Assembly (NCBI GenBank): GCA_902805635.1 | Contig: CADCTC010000095.1 | Coordinates: forward strand, 1 to 60,626 | Length of the DNA stretch: 60,626 nucleotides | Direction: 5' to 3' | From: an uncultured Chloroflexota bacterium | GTDB lineage: Bacteria > Chloroflexota > UBA11872 > UBA12225 | Shown: positions 51,787 through 60,300 of the stretch, piece by piece | Position numbering within the stretch: position 1 is the first letter of the stretch | How the letters are laid out: every line of letters starts with the position of its first letter | Position numbers and translations under genes: made by a program | Notes under the pieces: generated by a model | Seen by the model: only the letters and a program-made list of their open reading frames with translations | Told to the model about the DNA's origin: nothing | The model's database searches: none

Positions 51787-53175
51787 ATGGGCCAGCAGAA
51801 CCGGATGAGCCACATGACCCAGGTGGGCCGGAACCCGGCCACACGCACAAGACGGTCCTTGATCGGGAACGTCGCCGCCTCCCTTAGGGCTGGCGCGGCG
51901 CTCGCTGCCTGCGGCGCAGGCGGCGGGAGCACCACCGGCTCACTCCCGCCGTCGGGCACCGTTGCCCCGGCCACTATCACCTTCGCTAACCCAGGCAACG
52001 ACTTCTACACCAACGCGCCGTACCAGTCCTTCCGTCAGAAATCGCCGCAGGTCACCGTGGAGCACATGCCGCTACCCGCGGGCGTTCAGTACCTGGAGAA
52101 GATGCTGGCCTTGCTCTCCGCCGGTACCCCGCCAGACGTATGGGACATCGGCCAGGGCACGATCAACGAGTACCAGCAGAAGGGCGAAATGCTGGTGCTC
52201 GACCAGTACATCGCGCGCGACAGGTCGATCGACTTTGCCGACTTTGAGCCCAGCTCGATGTACCACCTGGATGGCAAGCGCCACATGCTGCCGCGCGACA
52301 CAGGTGTGAGCGCGCTCTACTACAACGCCGACCTCTGGCAGCGCGTCGGGCTACCCAACCCTCGCCAGCTGTGGCTCGAGAGGAAGTGGGACTGGCCCGC
52401 CTTCCTGGATGCGGCGCGCAAGCTGAGCGGCGACGACCCCTCCGGCCGGCGCTACGGCATCGGCCTGATCGGCGCGCCGCCCTGGGTGCTTGGCGTCTGG
52501 CTCTGGCAGAACGGGACCGACTTCGCCGACTGGGCCGCCAACCGCCAGACCATCGACCGCCCGGCAACAGTCGAAGCACTGCAGTGGGTGATCGACCTTG
52601 CCCAGCGCCACCGCGTGATGCCCACCGCGGCCGCTGCCGGCTCGGAGGGCCCCTCCTTCGCTAACGGCCGCTACGCCATGGTGCAAGACTTCAGCTTCGC
52701 ACGCGCCAACTATATGAAGATGGACGGTCTCAAGTTGGACGTCGCCCCGCTGCCGCGCGGCAAGGGAGGCACCGCCGCCGTACATGTGGCCCGCAACGGC
52801 TTCGGCATCTCCGCCAAGACCAAGCGCCCCGAAGCGTCGTGGCTGTGGATGACCCACATCACCGGCAAGGACGTCGCCCGTCTAGCGACTCAGGAGGGGC
52901 GCGTCCACCCGCCGCGCAAGTCGGTCGCCGGCTCGGACGTCTTCCTCAAGCCGTCCGGCGTTGCGGCCGACTTCCGCCCGTTCGTGGAGCAACAGCCGTT
53001 CGGCCAGTTCGGCGCGCCGCACGAGAAGCGCGGCGAGATCAACGCGCTGCTCGGCCCCCGCGTAAACGCCGCCTACGACGGCCAGGTCTCTGCCCAGGCG
53101 CTCGCCACCGAGATTGCCCCCCAGGTCCAGCAGGTGCTGAGCCAGGGCAAGGGCTTCCCCGACCCCAAGAAATAG
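51787..53175 (+). CDS. Extracellular sugar-binding lipoprotein (SBP family 1)
   Basis: 462 aa, ATG 51787 (AGGAGGGA 9 nt upstream). N-terminus has TRTRRSLIGNVAASLRAGAALAACG: a twin Arg and lipobox LAAC, but the hydrophobic core is interrupted by LRAG, so export may be weaker. Mature part: YQSFRQKSPQVTVEHMPL, EKMLALLSAGTPPDVWDIGQG, LPRDTGVSALYYNADLWQRVG, WDWPAFLDAARKLS, FANGRYAMVQDFSFA, PLPRGKGG. Lies between two paralogous Fn3-like/helical proteins in one operon. No permease gene. Confidence 0.92.
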   Translation: MGQQNRMSHMTQVGRNPATRTRRSLIGNVAASLRAGAALAACGAGGGSTTGSLPPSGTVAPATITFANPGNDFYTNAPYQSFRQKSPQVTVEHMPLPAGVQYLEKMLALLSAGTPPDVWDIGQGTINEYQQKGEMLVLDQYIARDRSIDFADFEPSSMYHLDGKRHMLPRDTGVSALYYNADLWQRVGLPNPRQLWLERKWDWPAFLDAARKLSGDDPSGRRYGIGLIGAPPWVLGVWLWQNGTDFADWAANRQTIDRPATVEALQWVIDLAQRHRVMPTAAAAGSEGPSFANGRYAMVQDFSFARANYMKMDGLKLDVAPLPRGKGGTAAVHVARNGFGISAKTKRPEASWLWMTHITGKDVARLATQEGRVHPPRKSVAGSDVFLKPSGVAADFRPFVEQQPFGQFGAPHEKRGEINALLGPRVNAAYDGQVSAQALATEIAPQVQQVLSQGKGFPDPKK

Positions 53176-53194
53176 GACTGCCAGGACTGCCACG

Positions 53195-54793
53195 GTGACA
53201 CTGCTCGACCGCTTTGGCGGACTCCCGCCCGGACACAGCGCCGCGATCGCCCTCACGGGCCGCAACCAGCGGCCACGCCGCTTCATCCACCCGCCCGCGT
53301 TCGAGTGGGATCCTGTGCCGGACGCCGCCCGCTACGTGGTGGCCGGCTACGCCGACGGCGGCCGGACGACCGGCGATCAGGCGCAGGCGGCGCCGCTCTT
53401 TGAGCTGGAGGTCACGAACCCGGCGGTGGCGCTCGACAGCGCGTGGGCAGAAGTGCCGTGCGGCCGGGTGCGCCTTGCTATCTTGGCGCTCGGCGCCGGT
53501 GAGGAGGTGCTCGGCGCGAGCAAGGTGATCGCGTTCCACAAGGGGACCGGCTGGGGTGGCCCGGACGGCGCTTCTCCGGAGGCACGGGCGCCACGCCTGG
53601 GATGGACGGAGACCGCCACCCAGATCATGGCCTGGCTGGCGCAAGACGTGGGCCGGAAGCGCTACGACCCGGCCGCGCCACCCTACTTCTGGCACAGCGC
53701 AGTGAATCGCACCGGAGACGAGGTGCTCCAGCGCGGCGCGTGGCCGTCCCGGCACAACCCGCTGGTGGTTGAGGGCTTCTTGGCCTACAACCGGATGGGT
53801 GCGGACGCTGCGCTACGAGCGGAGGCGCTCCGCCGCGCGCGCGGCGTGGCGGAGTTCACAATGCGGTGGTCCACCCCCGACGACTTCGCCTACGCCCACC
53901 TGCCGTACCACGGCATCGCGCACGGCAGCGCCGGGATGCATGGCGGCGGTCGCACCGACGTTGAGCACGTCGTCGAGCCGAACAAGGCGGGCGCGATGGG
54001 CGAGGCGTACGTCCGCCTGTTCGAGACGACCCGAGACGGGGTCTTTCTGGATGCGGCGCAACGGATCGCGAGCACACTGTGTTGCACGCAGCGCCCGGAC
54101 GGCTCATGGCCCTACCGCGTGAACGCGCGCAACGGGGAAGTCGTGGAGGACTACACCAGCGCTGGAGTGTTCGCGCTGCTCTTCTTCGACGCGCTGAGGC
54201 GAGTGGCGCCGGACGAGCGGTACGAGCGTGCCTACGCGAGCACGCTCGCCTGGCTGCTGGAGCACCCCGTGTGCACCGGCCGCTGGGAAAACATGCACGA
54301 CGACATGGCCTACTCGGCCCCCTACGAGAACACCGGAGTCTTGGGGGCGCTTCACATGGGCCGCTTCCTGCTCGATCACGTGCGGGATGACCCGCGCTTC
54401 CTTGCACTCGCGCGCGGCCTATCCGCCTGGATCGAGGACAATTTCGTGCTCTACGCTATGGATGGGGACCCCAACGTGCCGTTCCGGCCGTACGTGCCGT
54501 CGGTCGCCGAGCAGTGGCGCGTGTATAAGCCAATCAACAACCACACGGCCCAATGGGCGCTGCTCCAGCTGCAGCTCTGGCGCGTCACGGGCGACGAGAG
54601 TCATCGGGAGCGCGCCGTGGCCGCCGCCAACGTGCTGACTCATTGCCAGTTGCGCGATGGGCGCCCGGTGACCTGGATACCCGACGCTGACACCGGAATC
54701 GCCCACAATGACTACGACGTCTATGGCTGTGCCTTCTTCCCAATGAAGGCGCTGCTCCTGGTACACGAAGCCGTCGCGGGAGCCGCCGCGTGA
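53195..54793 (+). CDS. Fn3-like plus (alpha/alpha)-barrel protein, paralogue 2
   Basis: 532 aa from a GTG at 53195, 19 nt after the lipoprotein stop. The beta domain (FIHPPAFEWDPVPDAARYVVAGYADG, CGRVRLAILALGAGEEVLG) aligns with that of the 50131 product (FIYAPAFDFPAVPGARRYRF). The helical part has PYHGIAHGSAGMHGGG, TQRPDGSWPYRVNARNGEVVEDY, RWENMHDDMAYSAPYENTG and HNDYDVYGCAFFPM. His, Asp, Tyr and Trp clusters suggest a carbohydrate active site. Cytoplasmic. Probably acts on the same substrate class as paralogue 1. Confidence 0.85.
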   Translation: MTLLDRFGGLPPGHSAAIALTGRNQRPRRFIHPPAFEWDPVPDAARYVVAGYADGGRTTGDQAQAAPLFELEVTNPAVALDSAWAEVPCGRVRLAILALGAGEEVLGASKVIAFHKGTGWGGPDGASPEARAPRLGWTETATQIMAWLAQDVGRKRYDPAAPPYFWHSAVNRTGDEVLQRGAWPSRHNPLVVEGFLAYNRMGADAALRAEALRRARGVAEFTMRWSTPDDFAYAHLPYHGIAHGSAGMHGGGRTDVEHVVEPNKAGAMGEAYVRLFETTRDGVFLDAAQRIASTLCCTQRPDGSWPYRVNARNGEVVEDYTSAGVFALLFFDALRRVAPDERYERAYASTLAWLLEHPVCTGRWENMHDDMAYSAPYENTGVLGALHMGRFLLDHVRDDPRFLALARGLSAWIEDNFVLYAMDGDPNVPFRPYVPSVAEQWRVYKPINNHTAQWALLQLQLWRVTGDESHRERAVAAANVLTHCQLRDGRPVTWIPDADTGIAHNDYDVYGCAFFPMKALLLVHEAVAGAAA

Positions 54794-54945
54794 CCGGTCA
54801 GGCGTCTGCCAGGGGATGAGCCCGGCACGGACCAGGTATTGAGCCCGCGCTGCCAACGTCGCAGCCCGCGAGGTCATGCGTTGACAGACCGGCGCTCGCA
54901 CATGCTCGATTTGGAGCCGTGCAACCGCGCGGTCTTGGAGCTAGC

Positions 54946-55728
54946 ATGCCTTTCACGTCGCTAGCCTCCCTGATATCACTCGCCTCGCTCGCCGCGTTCG
55001 GGGCGCACCTGGTGGTGTTCGTGGCGGCCGCAACCGCCACAGTCACGGGCTACGGATTCGTCGTGCTCAGCGCACCGCTGCTCGCACTGCTGTTCCCTGC
55101 CCCGCACGTGGTGCCACTGACCCTGGCGCTAGGCTGGGTGCTGATCACCGCCGTGCTTGCCAGGCCGGCGGCCTTCCGCGCGATCGTGATGGCGGATGCC
55201 CTGCCGCTCGCCGCCACGGGGCTGGCCGGCATCCCACTCGGCGTGGCGCTGCTGGACCTACTCCCGCAGCACACGCTGCGCGTCGTGCTCGGGGGCGCCG
55301 TTGCCGCCAGCGCGCTCGTGCCGCTGCTCAGCCGGCGCCTGCCGCTCTCACTGGCGCCCAAGCCGCGCCTGGCGCGCTACGGCGCGGGCTTCACCGCTGG
55401 GGTCCTCTCCGGCTGCGTCGGCTTGAATGGCCCGCCGGTGGCGCTCTACCTTGCGCTGGTTGGCGCGCCAAAGGAGCAATCGCGGGCCACCGCGGCGGCC
55501 GTGGTCTGGCTGCTGTCCACCGCAACGCTTGCTTACTACGCCGCTACCGCCCACCTACCCCTTGACGTGACTCCGTGGGCGCTCGCGCTCCTCCCGGCGC
55601 TCGCTCTCGGCTGGATCGCCGGCTCCCTCCTGTTCCGCGCCATCTCCGTGGCGCGGTTCAAACAAGTGTCTCTGACCTGCGCCGCCTTGGCCGGGGTCGT
55701 CACCGCGCTCGCCGGCTTACGCGGCTGA
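54946..55728 (+). CDS. TauE/SafE-family membrane transporter
   Basis: 260 aa from ATG 54946 (TTGGAG upstream; a GTG 54919 start is less likely). About eight membrane segments, in two halves. The typical repeat features are GYGFVVLSAPLLALLFP in the first half and ARYGAGFTAGVLSGCVGLNGPPVALYL in the second. Members export or import sulfonates, sulfite or sulfoacetate. A sulfatase is encoded elsewhere in the window, but not close by. Confidence 0.9.
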   Translation: MPFTSLASLISLASLAAFGAHLVVFVAAATATVTGYGFVVLSAPLLALLFPAPHVVPLTLALGWVLITAVLARPAAFRAIVMADALPLAATGLAGIPLGVALLDLLPQHTLRVVLGGAVAASALVPLLSRRLPLSLAPKPRLARYGAGFTAGVLSGCVGLNGPPVALYLALVGAPKEQSRATAAAVVWLLSTATLAYYAATAHLPLDVTPWALALLPALALGWIAGSLLFRAISVARFKQVSLTCAALAGVVTALAGLRG

Positions 55729-55770
55729 GGCGGACGGCTCCCTCTCCCTCCAGCGTCGACCCGGCTCGGC

Positions 55771-55776
55771 TATAAC
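55771..55776 (+). promoter_or_regulatory. -10 box TATAAC right before the MFS start
   Basis: TATAAC ends 7 nt before the GTG at 55784, so transcription would start at or within a base or two of the start codon. No Shine-Dalgarno sequence is present. This suggests a leaderless mRNA. Confidence 0.5.
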
Positions 55777-55783
55777 CTGGGCT

Positions 55784-57010
55784 GTGATCGCGCGGGCGCC
55801 GGTGGCCGAGCGCACCGCCCTGGTTGCGGTGGCGCTCGCCACCACGCTCGCACCGCTCAACTCCACCATGATCGCGGTGGCGCTGCCGCGCATCCTGGAG
55901 GAGTTGGAGCAGGGGCCGGCCGCCTCGGCCTGGCTCGTCACGGCGTACCTGGTGGCGATGGCGGCCATCCAGCCCTTCGCGGGGGCGCTGGGAGACCGCT
56001 TCGGCCGGCGGCGCCTCATGCTGCTGGGGCTGGGCTGGTTTGGAGTGGTGTCGCTCGGCGCGACGTTCGCCGCCACCTTTCCCCTCCTCGCGGCCTGTCG
56101 CATCCAGCAGGGAATCGCGGCGGCCATCGCGCTGCCCAATGGCACGGCGGTGGTGCGCGACGTGCTGCCGCCTGAGCGGCGGGCGCGCGGGTTCTCGCTC
56201 GTCGGCTCGCTCGCGGGCATCGCCGCCGCCGGCGGACCGCCGCTGGGCGGGCTGCTGGTGGCGACCGCGGGCTGGCGCGCCATGTTCCTGGCCAGCGTGC
56301 CGATCGTGCTGGTGTCCATGCTGCTGGCCTGGCGCGCCGTGCCGGCCGGCGTGAGCGACGCGCAGGCGGCGGCGCGGCGGGAGCGACCGCGCCGCGGCTG
56401 GCTGCCGCACCTCGAACGGCCGGGGAGCTTCGCCGCCGCGTGCGCCACGGTGTGCCTCTCCAACCTGGCCTTCTACACCACGCTGCTGGTGGTGCCGCTG
56501 CTCTTTGCCAGCGCTCCGGGCTGGACCAGCGCGCGCAGCGGTGGCGTGCTGGTGGCGCTGCTGGGCGCCTCGCTGCTGTGCACGCCGCTGGGCGGATGGC
56601 TGGCGGACCTCTACGGGCGGCGGCGCCCCGCGGTGGGCGGACAGGTGGTGGTGACGGCGGCGCTGGCCGGGCTGGCGCTCGCGGCGCGCGCCGCGGGTGC
56701 GGATGGGGGTGTACCCCCACTGCCGCTGCTCATCGCGACGCTTGCGCTGGCCGGCGCGGGGTTGGGAGTCGCCGGCCCCGGGACGCACACCGCCGCGATC
56801 GAAGCCGCGGGCGCCGCCGACGCGGGCGCCGCGGCGGGCCTCTACTCCACCAGCCGCTACGTGGGGAGCATCGCGGGCTCGGGCGCGCTGGCGGCGCTGC
56901 TGGGCAGCGCCACCTCCGCCGCGGCGCAGCTGGACGCGGTCTTCAGTGTGATCGTGCTCGCCGCCGCGCTCTCGTCGCTGACCGCGCTGGGCCTGCGGGC
57001 GAGGGAGTAG
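55784..57010 (+). CDS. MFS transporter, drug-efflux-like (DHA2 style)
   Basis: 408 aa from a GTG at 55784. Begins with LAPLNSTMIAVALPRILEEL in TM1, the pattern of DHA2-type exporters, and has LGDRFGRRRLML between TM2 and TM3 and GFSLVGSLAGIAAAGGPPLGG in TM5. About 12 membrane segments, fewer than the 14 of classical DHA2 pumps. Proton-driven export of a drug or metabolite is likely. Confidence 0.92.
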   Translation: MIARAPVAERTALVAVALATTLAPLNSTMIAVALPRILEELEQGPAASAWLVTAYLVAMAAIQPFAGALGDRFGRRRLMLLGLGWFGVVSLGATFAATFPLLAACRIQQGIAAAIALPNGTAVVRDVLPPERRARGFSLVGSLAGIAAAGGPPLGGLLVATAGWRAMFLASVPIVLVSMLLAWRAVPAGVSDAQAAARRERPRRGWLPHLERPGSFAAACATVCLSNLAFYTTLLVVPLLFASAPGWTSARSGGVLVALLGASLLCTPLGGWLADLYGRRRPAVGGQVVVTAALAGLALAARAAGADGGVPPLPLLIATLALAGAGLGVAGPGTHTAAIEAAGAADAGAAAGLYSTSRYVGSIAGSGALAALLGSATSAAAQLDAVFSVIVLAAALSSLTALGLRARE

Positions 57011-57064
57011 GCGGGCGGCGCACGGGCGAGCGGCTTTTGGCGCAGACTGCCTGCAACGTGTCTT

Positions 57065-57373
57065 CTAGGACAAACCACCCGGGATTGGCACCCGCTGTCG
57101 GAGCACCCGGCCCAGCTGGACCCCGAGCCGCCATATCGCGCGGTAGCGGCTGTACCCATCGACGAGGATGAGGCGCTCACCCAATGCGATGAGCGGGGGG
57201 ATGGCCTCTCCGGCGGTCATGCGCGCCTCGGCGCGGTTGCGGCGCTCGACGTGCACGGGCTCACAGTCGTGGCGCTCGAGCATCTCCGCGGAAACACTCA
57301 GCCTCTCCAGCGGAAGGGCCTCGGCGTACCACTCGTACCGCTGGATTCGTTGCCTCTTTGGAGCCCCGGCCAT
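57065..57373 (-). CDS. Small ParB-like domain protein
   Basis: 102 aa from ATG 57373; a TTG 57412 would overlap the upstream gene. Residues 20-60 lead with RYEWYAEALPLERLSVSAEM and the second half has AIPPLIALGERLILVDGYSRYRAIWRLG, the beta-strand, loop and helix of ParB/sulfiredoxin-like domains (usually GERxxLIDGxHR). No helix-turn-helix follows, so it is not a chromosome-partition ParB. It starts 13 nt after the stop of the TPR-PIN gene on the same strand and is probably co-transcribed with it. Confidence 0.65.
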   Translation of the reverse strand: MAGAPKRQRIQRYEWYAEALPLERLSVSAEMLERHDCEPVHVERRNRAEARMTAGEAIPPLIALGERLILVDGYSRYRAIWRLGVQLGRVLRQRVPIPGGLS

Positions 57374-57381
57374 GGCCGGGG
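57364..57381. promoter_or_regulatory. 18-bp perfect palindrome around the ParB-like start codon
   Basis: CCCCGGCCATGGCCGGGG reads the same on both strands. The start codon at 57371-57373 lies in its centre. In RNA it would form a 7-bp GC stem with the AUG in the loop. Confidence 0.55.
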
Positions 57382-57386
57382 ACGGA

Positions 57387-60300
57387 CTACGGAAGGGCGC
57401 CGGTCCTAGCAATTGACACGATCGCGTCCATCGCCCTGCGTGCGGCTAATGGCCGGCCCGCAAGCCTCGCCCCTACTCGTCGCGCCAGCTTTGCCGCGAC
57501 GGCCTCGGTGCGACGGCCCTTAATCGCAGCACTGGCGGCCAGACTCACGAGCACTCGCCATAGAGACCCGGAAACTGGTGCGAGCGAGGCCCATGAGATG
57601 ACATCCGCCGCCACGATCAGAGCGGACTCCTCGGTACAGTCCGGATCGGAAAGGCTCGCGAAGCATTCTTCGGCGCGCCGCAGGTCGGCGCCTGAGCCGC
57701 TCGCGGTTGCCCAAACGAGCAGTTTGGCATTCACCGGCACGTGCCGGTAGCGTGACTCAATCAGGCGGCACGCGCACTCGAACAGTTCGTCTTCGTCGAG
57801 AAGCTCGTTTGCCACGAGAGCGGCCAGTAGCTCGTGGGTGGCTGCGGACGGGACTTGGAACTGCTGGAGCGCGAGCATCTGAGTCACGAGGTCGTCGCTC
57901 AGGAGCATTGCATTGAGTTCCGCGCTCAGCGCGGCGCTTGCGAAAGAGGGTTCACCGAACACGCGCATGAGCTCTTGCCGCTTGCTGTCCGAGAGCTCGA
58001 TTGGAAGGCGCGAAGCCGTGATGGTGCAATGGGCTTCAACGAAGGCGATCGCACGCGCCACGAACTGAGCTTCTCGGTCCAAATCGTCGGAGGACTCCTC
58101 CTGGAGTGCGAGTGATCCTTCCCTGCTGTAGAGGTTGCCAGCCCTGCGCTTCCCAGTGTGCTCGAAGAGGAGCACGTCCCGCAGCTCGTCAATGGTCGCC
58201 TGCGCGGCGAAGAGGTTGAACGGGAGCTGTGCCAACGTCTCCTCGAGGTCCAGCCATGTGATAGTCAAAAGCGCAGGAAGGTCGATTACGATCGGCGCAT
58301 GAGAGGCAACCTGCGCCTGGGCCGACGCAAGTCGGTCAGGTGTGCCGGGCGAGACAAACACGCGCGCGTCCATCCTGTGCCTGAGCGCCGCCCAGACAGC
58401 GGGAAACTTCTTCCCTAAGAGCTCAGCAAGTGCTCCGATCGTGAGCAGCTTACGGTCGTAAATGGACAATAGCTCTTCCGCGCGTTCACGCCCGCGGTCT
58501 AGGATCGCCAGCACCTGAGACGGATCGTCGGGCGAGAACGAGAACATCTGGATGTCGGTTTGTTGCGGGAAGAGCTCGGCGTAGTTGCCCATGGACTGCT
58601 GGAAGGCAAACACGTACGGACTTAGCAACTCCAAGACCTCACACGATTGTTCACCCCCGAAGGGTCTGGGAAGGCTCAACACGTCGCCCTTCTTCGCCTG
58701 AAGCAGACGCCCAGCATACGGGTCACCGGCGCCGATCTCGCCCAGATCGTTTGTGACTGGACCACCGTCGACTATGGTGAATACCTTGTCGCGTCCGTCC
58801 AAGGAGACCCGGACGCTCGCACCCACAGCAACCTCGTCTGGCGGAGCCAAAAGGTGCGCTTCAGCGTGCTCGTGATTCATAAAGAGGCTTCGGTACGAGC
58901 GGTGAATTGCCTGCAGGCCGTAGCCGAGCCGCCGGGCCTTGAAGGCCAAAGGCAACACGTCGGGTTCCCCAAGGATGGACCTGAGTTCGGCGACCTGGAT
59001 GATTGTGACGGGATCGGTCAGGGTCGCCGCGGGAATACGACGGAGCGTGGCTCGCGCGTCGGCTTGGTGTCCCTGCCGATACTCCATGATTGCCAGTCGC
59101 AGCACGTGATCGAGAGTAGTAGGCTCGACATCGCAAAGGGCTTGGCGCAGCGAGATGGCCTCAGCCAGAAGGTCGAACGTCTCCAGAATTGCAGCTTCGA
59201 TCGTGGCGACGCCTGGATCCATAGAGCCGTTGGCACGGACGCGTTGGCACACTTCCAGGGCCTCCCGGTACTCCTTGGTCTCGTAGAGGGCCAAGACGTA
59301 GCCGCGCGTGGCGTCATTGCTGGACGCGAAGTCCGCAATCTCCTTGAAGAGATCACGGGCAGCTGCGAACTCCTTGCGCTGCAGTTGAAGCTTCGCCAGT
59401 TGGAGGAAGACTAGATCACGCTCGCTTGACGTCGCGCTCTGAAGCGCGCTCTCGAATAGCTCGGCCGCGACGTCGAGCTTGCCCTCGTGTTGCCGGAAGT
59501 CGGCAACCGTGGCCAGTGTGCTGGCGTCTGGGTCTGCGAGGAGCTCCGCGACGAGACGCTCCGCGTCAGAGGCCTGGCCGAGCCCGTGGTAACTCCGCAT
59601 CAGGAGCCCTCCGACTTGATCGGCCGGCAGATGCCCGTCCCGGGCGCGCCAGAGAGGCTCAAGGAGGTCCACGGCCTCGCGGTGCCGGCCTGAAAGGTTA
59701 TAGGCGTGGGCCAGCGGCAAGGCTGTGCCCCAGGGATCAGCTGCACGAGCCAACGCAAGGGCACTAGCCGCATCTTCGGGCCGATGCAGAAACAGCAGAA
59801 GGAAGCCCTTGTTGCGCAGGGCGGTTTCGTTACCGGGCTCGTGTCGTAGGACGGTCTCACAGTCCGCCAGTGCTTCTTTCTGGCGCCCGCGAACGGCGCG
59901 CGCCGCAGCGCGCGTCACCAAGGCCGCATTCCGAGGGTGGGGAGACTCGTAGGTGTTGAGGACGCTCAGTGCAGTTGAAAGGAGATCATCAGCGAGGTCT
60001 AAGTCAGCCTGAGAGTCGGGCGGCAACAGCCACGGCAGCGGGTGATTTGCCGCGAGCTGTTCCTGGACAAGAGCAACGATGGCGGCGCCAAGTTCGGCTA
60101 GGACGTGCGGGTCGCCTGGGTTTGCTGTCCTTGCTCGCTCAAGGTAACCACGCGCATCGCGATACTCACCGCGTTCAAGAAGCCAGTGCCCGAGTGCGAC
60201 ACAGCAGGCGGGGTCGTCCTGCAGCCACGGCTCGTTGACGAGGAGTCCGTGCACCGCGCCTGGGTCTGGGAGTGCTTGCAGCGCACGGAGCAGAACGGCT

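Noticed and set aside
57065..57373. Chromosome-partition ParB
   Set aside because: Far too short, no helix-turn-helix, no ParA partner and no parS-like site.
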